From the NCBI GenBank assembly GCA_024222485.1, contig JAAEPJ010000161.1, positions 1 to 6,836 of the forward strand: a DNA stretch of 6,836 nt, written 5' to 3'. Shown here in pieces: positions 4,614-6,836 of the stretch (within the stretch, counting starts at the first letter, position 1; each line of letters opens with the position of its first letter). Under the pieces are notes generated by a model that was given only the letters and a program-made list of their open reading frames with translations, was not told where the DNA came from and searched no databases. A program made the translations under genes and the position numbers. The DNA is from a bacterium. GTDB taxonomy: Bacteria > RUG730 > JAAEPJ01.

Positions 4614-6338
4614 TTATGCTCTATCTGTATTTTTATTTAAGTGTAGAATTCGCTTATTAGCCTTTAAGCCTGCAAACTCTTCAACTTTATAAGGCATCCG
4701 GATACTCCAGTTATGTTCACCAACACTCCCCGGGAAATTAACTCTAAATCCCCAAATATCTACGACATCTTTTTCTAAAAGCATTAGATCCAAAATGGAA
4801 TTTAAACAAAAAATAGAAGCAGCTTCTGATGTATATTCTAATAAATCATAAATAATTTCTCGATTATTTTTTTTAATATCTCTAAACAGCAACCTCTCTT
4901 CATCATGGGTCTCATAAAATGCATCTAAAAACTCCCAGGCTTCTCGTTTTGGTAAACCTAAATTCCAAAGCAGAATATCTTCGCTCTTAACATCCTCTTT
5001 CCAGCGAAGACGCCCGAACTTTGAATTTTCAAGATCAAAAAGTTTGGGGCCGACTTGCTCAAAATCAAGGCCTTTATCATGACAGTTTTTCTTAAAACAC
5101 CATTCATCCGTTGTATTAATCTCATATAACCACATAGCTAGAGTATTTGACATATCATGTCCGGATGAAATAGCACATGCAGTCTTCCGAAAATGTTCGG
5201 GTCTAATAAATCTGCGTGGTTCTTCAGTCCGATCTTTAAGCCAACGCGTAACATCAAGCCCCATCACCCCCAGTTTCTTAAGAGTTACTCGACATTGATC
5301 AGGCACCACGCCCAAATCCTCTGCACAAGGCATCATCTCCGTGACATCAATCATCGCTTTTAAAATATTTCCCCCATTTTCCTGCCAATCTTTTTCATCT
5401 AGCGGATCAAAATTACCATATAATCCCCCATCATCAGAACAGGCATTAGCATCAATACTCCATAACCGAAAAATACCTGCCACATGATCGATCCGATACA
5501 TATCAAAAAAGTTGGCAGCATAACATAATTTATCCTTAAAATATTGATAATTGGTCTCACGCAATTTTTGCCAATTATAAGTAGGCATTCCCCATTTTTG
5601 TCCTCTAGCATTATAAGCATCTGGAGGACAACCAGCGACTTTATCAAAATTAAAAACTTCTTGGTATTGACCTAAAACATCCGCACTGTCTGCTGATACC
5701 AAAAAAGGGATATCTCCCATTATCTTAATCTCGCACTCTCTGGCATAGCGAGAAACCTGACTCATTTGAGTAAACGCATGAAATTGTATCCATTCATAAA
5801 AGTTAGGATTCATTAATTCTGCACTGGCTAAAGGGTTCACTTTCGTTTCCTTATTAAGTTTATATGTTGAGTAATCAGTAAGCCAATAATTATTTTCTTG
5901 TTTAAATTGCAAATATTGAGGATCATTTAAGTCAGCATTCTTAAAGAACTCTTTTAAAAGCTCTAGTTTATCAGCTCTAACCTCATAGTTAACATGGCTG
6001 GAGTTCGAGCCTATGGGATATTTAGCTCTCAGAGAACTATCATCATCAATCTCACTCAGTCTAAGATAAACAGGATCCATCGCAAAGGACGAAAAGGCAG
6101 AATAAGGACTATTCCCATAACCAGCCTCATTCAGAGGCAAAAGCTGTAAGATGGAATGTCCAGTCTCTTTAAGCCAGTCAATAACAGGGAGTAAATCTGC
6201 AAACTCACCAATACCAATACTTTCTTTTGAATAAATAGAAAATAAAGGACACATCACCCCGCTACGCCTCTTAACACCTATTTTTTCCCATAAATTTTTC
6301 GTATATTTTTGATATAAAAAATCATAGTTATATCTCAT
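4614..6338 (-). CDS. malQ: 4-alpha-glucanotransferase (amylomaltase, GH77)
   Basis: MalQ moves alpha-1,4-glucan segments between maltodextrins in the cytoplasm, serving glycogen or maltodextrin metabolism. GH77 motifs in order are SIGIGEFADL (40-49), GYGNSPYSAFSSFA (73-86), MGDIPFLVSADSADV (207-221), VAGCPPDAYNARGQ.WG (234-250), YRIDHVAGIF (281-290) with Asp284 as expected nucleophile, CAEDLGVVP (338-346) with Glu340 as acid/base, and SSGHDMSN (391-398) with Asp395 as stabiliser. The C-terminal VNFPGSVGEHNW and the HDM form recall the chlamydial/plant DPE2-like branch rather than E. coli MalQ. The usual THD reads GHD here. It has 574 residues with no obvious carbohydrate-binding module. ATG at 6338 is supported by GGAG 7 nt upstream. 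It appears to head the operon with fmt 6 nt downstream. Confidence 0.93.
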   Translation of the reverse strand: MRYNYDFLYQKYTKNLWEKIGVKRRSGVMCPLFSIYSKESIGIGEFADLLPVIDWLKETGHSILQLLPLNEAGYGNSPYSAFSSFAMDPVYLRLSEIDDDSSLRAKYPIGSNSSHVNYEVRADKLELLKEFFKNADLNDPQYLQFKQENNYWLTDYSTYKLNKETKVNPLASAELMNPNFYEWIQFHAFTQMSQVSRYARECEIKIMGDIPFLVSADSADVLGQYQEVFNFDKVAGCPPDAYNARGQKWGMPTYNWQKLRETNYQYFKDKLCYAANFFDMYRIDHVAGIFRLWSIDANACSDDGGLYGNFDPLDEKDWQENGGNILKAMIDVTEMMPCAEDLGVVPDQCRVTLKKLGVMGLDVTRWLKDRTEEPRRFIRPEHFRKTACAISSGHDMSNTLAMWLYEINTTDEWCFKKNCHDKGLDFEQVGPKLFDLENSKFGRLRWKEDVKSEDILLWNLGLPKREAWEFLDAFYETHDEERLLFRDIKKNNREIIYDLLEYTSEAASIFCLNSILDLMLLEKDVVDIWGFRVNFPGSVGEHNWSIRMPYKVEEFAGLKANKRILHLNKNTDRA

Positions 6339-6345
6339 TAATTAA

Positions 6346-6377
6346 CTCCACAAGCTAATTTGACTAAGTAAATTATA
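6346..6377 (-). promoter_or_regulatory. Candidate malQ leader: -10 box and ribosome binding site
   Basis: On the minus strand TATAAT occurs at 6377-6372 and GGAG at 6349-6346, the latter 7 nt before the malQ ATG. If the -10 box is used, the leader would be about 27 nt. No good -35 box lies 16-18 bp upstream (AAGTGT occupies that place), so the promoter is tentative while the ribosome binding site is convincing. Confidence 0.4.
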
Positions 6378-6405
6378 ACTATCTTTAACATCTTACACTT
6401 AGGTC

Positions 6406-6440
6406 TCAAAAAGGAAATAGTTTTACTCTATCCTTTTTGA
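6406..6440. repeat. Inverted repeat between malQ and the insertion sequence
   Basis: TCAAAAAGGA (6406-6415) pairs perfectly with TCCTTTTTGA (6431-6440). After a two-base bulge, TAG (6418-6420) pairs with CTA (6428-6430), leaving a 7-base loop. An A-run on one arm and a T-run on the other is the layout of a bidirectional intrinsic terminator, but the stem contains few G-C pairs. It could end transcripts leaving the insertion sequence or act as an operator upstream of malQ. The remainder of the 234-nt spacer is A/T-rich with no gene. Confidence 0.45.
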
Positions 6441-6572
6441 CAATAAAGGAAATTGTAACATTTTAAGGGCTAGAAAAACAAAGTATTAAGCTAAATTAAG
6501 TATAAAAATACGCTTTATGATAAAAATAGTTTTTCAAATTTTATAAAAAATTTAAAAATAAGAGATATTTTA

Positions 6573-6836
6573 TGTAATGTACCCCTTTTAGTCAAGAAAA
6601 AAATGGGAGAGTTTTATAAAGCAACTTTAAGTTCTTTATGATAATATTGATTAGGTGTTAAATAATTAAGGCTCTGATGTGGAAAATCATAATTATAATC
6701 ATTAGGATAAACTAAATCCTCCTTTAAAGTCCTAATTACACGCTCTGTATCCGCATTACCTTTTGGATTGTTATAAGTCGTGAAAATTTGTTTGATCCCT
6801 AAATATGCTGTCTCTTTCATAAACTTAACGGATGTA
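6573..6836 (-). mobile_element. IS3-family insertion sequence, 3' end, partial
   Basis: The element enters from the right edge of the window. Its transposase ends 41 bases before a boundary at 6573 that reads, inward, TGTAATGTACCCCTTTTAGT. This resembles the TGnAnTGnACCCC-type terminal repeats of several IS3-family elements. The other end and the orfA region lie outside the window, so target duplication cannot be tested. Given the in-frame loss inside the transposase, this copy is probably immobile. Confidence 0.75.
6614..6836 (-). CDS. IS3-family transposase (OrfB) C-terminus, partial and deleted
   Basis: This is the C-terminal end of a DDE-type integrase-core transposase; the frame is open to the window edge (TSVKF precedes the first ATG at 6820). 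The family signature is GIKQIFTTYNNPKGNADTER, followed by VIRTLKEDL, with the last catalytic acid expected in the DTER segment, and later YNYDFPHQSLNYLTPNQYY. In full-length relatives about 20-25 residues, including a W-I/W-V helix, lie between KEDLVYPND and YNYDFPHQS; here they are adjacent. This points to an in-frame internal deletion that should disturb the fold. The stop is TAA at 6614-6616. The protein is probably inactive. Confidence 0.85.
   Translation of the reverse strand, partial: TSVKFMKETAYLGIKQIFTTYNNPKGNADTERVIRTLKEDLVYPNDYNYDFPHQSLNYLTPNQYYHKELKVAL

Noticed and set aside
5399-5647. 82-codon minus-strand open frame
   Set aside because: It lies wholly inside malQ in another frame, across the nucleophile motif, with no start signal.

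Overview
The window is AT-rich, very roughly one third G+C by eye, and bacterial. Nearly all recognisable genes lie on the minus strand. The gene set is malQ, fmt, a DUF116 gene and rsmB, packed like an operon, followed by a Thr-Tyr-Gly tRNA cluster. A DUF116 gene between fmt and rsmB, together with a MalQ resembling the chlamydial/DPE2 type of GH77, suggests an uncultured lineage such as Omnitrophota, or an Elusimicrobiota- or Deltaproteobacteria-like group. This placement is an inference from gene order and motif style and is not firm.

Layout from right to left, which is the direction of transcription. At 6573-6836 is the 3' end of an IS3-family insertion sequence: a transposase C-terminus and a terminal repeat running off the window edge. 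The transposase appears to have lost an internal segment. At 6339-6572 is a short spacer with an inverted repeat and the malQ leader. Then come malQ (4614-6338), fmt (3609-4607, 6 nt after malQ), a membrane-anchored, cysteine-rich DUF116 protein (2994-3530, TTG start with a strong ribosome binding site) and rsmB (1801-2997, sharing ATGA with the DUF116 stop). This block combines glucan metabolism (malQ) with translation: fmt formylates initiator tRNA and rsmB methylates 16S rRNA.

Between rsmB and the tRNAs is about 245 nt with three AT-rich inverted repeats. It also holds a perfect-consensus sigma70 promoter (TTGACA, 17 nt, TATAAT) directed at tRNA-Thr(TGT), tRNA-Tyr(GTA) and tRNA-Gly(TCC). 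In many bacteria this order leads into tuf, but here no tuf follows.

Downstream of the tRNA cluster, read on the opposite strand, is an unusual 387-codon open frame (204-1367). It is built from repeats: three dispersed copies of a GC-rich 41-bp imperfect palindrome, a 129-bp tandem duplication, a 57-bp tandem duplication and a recurring A/T-rich linker. All of them keep the same reading frame. Its last 35 or so codons are antisense to tRNA-Gly and tRNA-Tyr, so its true 3' end is doubtful. The GC-rich elements resemble in behaviour, not in recognised sequence, the Rickettsia palindromic elements that insert in frame into coding genes. This is the most interesting part of the window.
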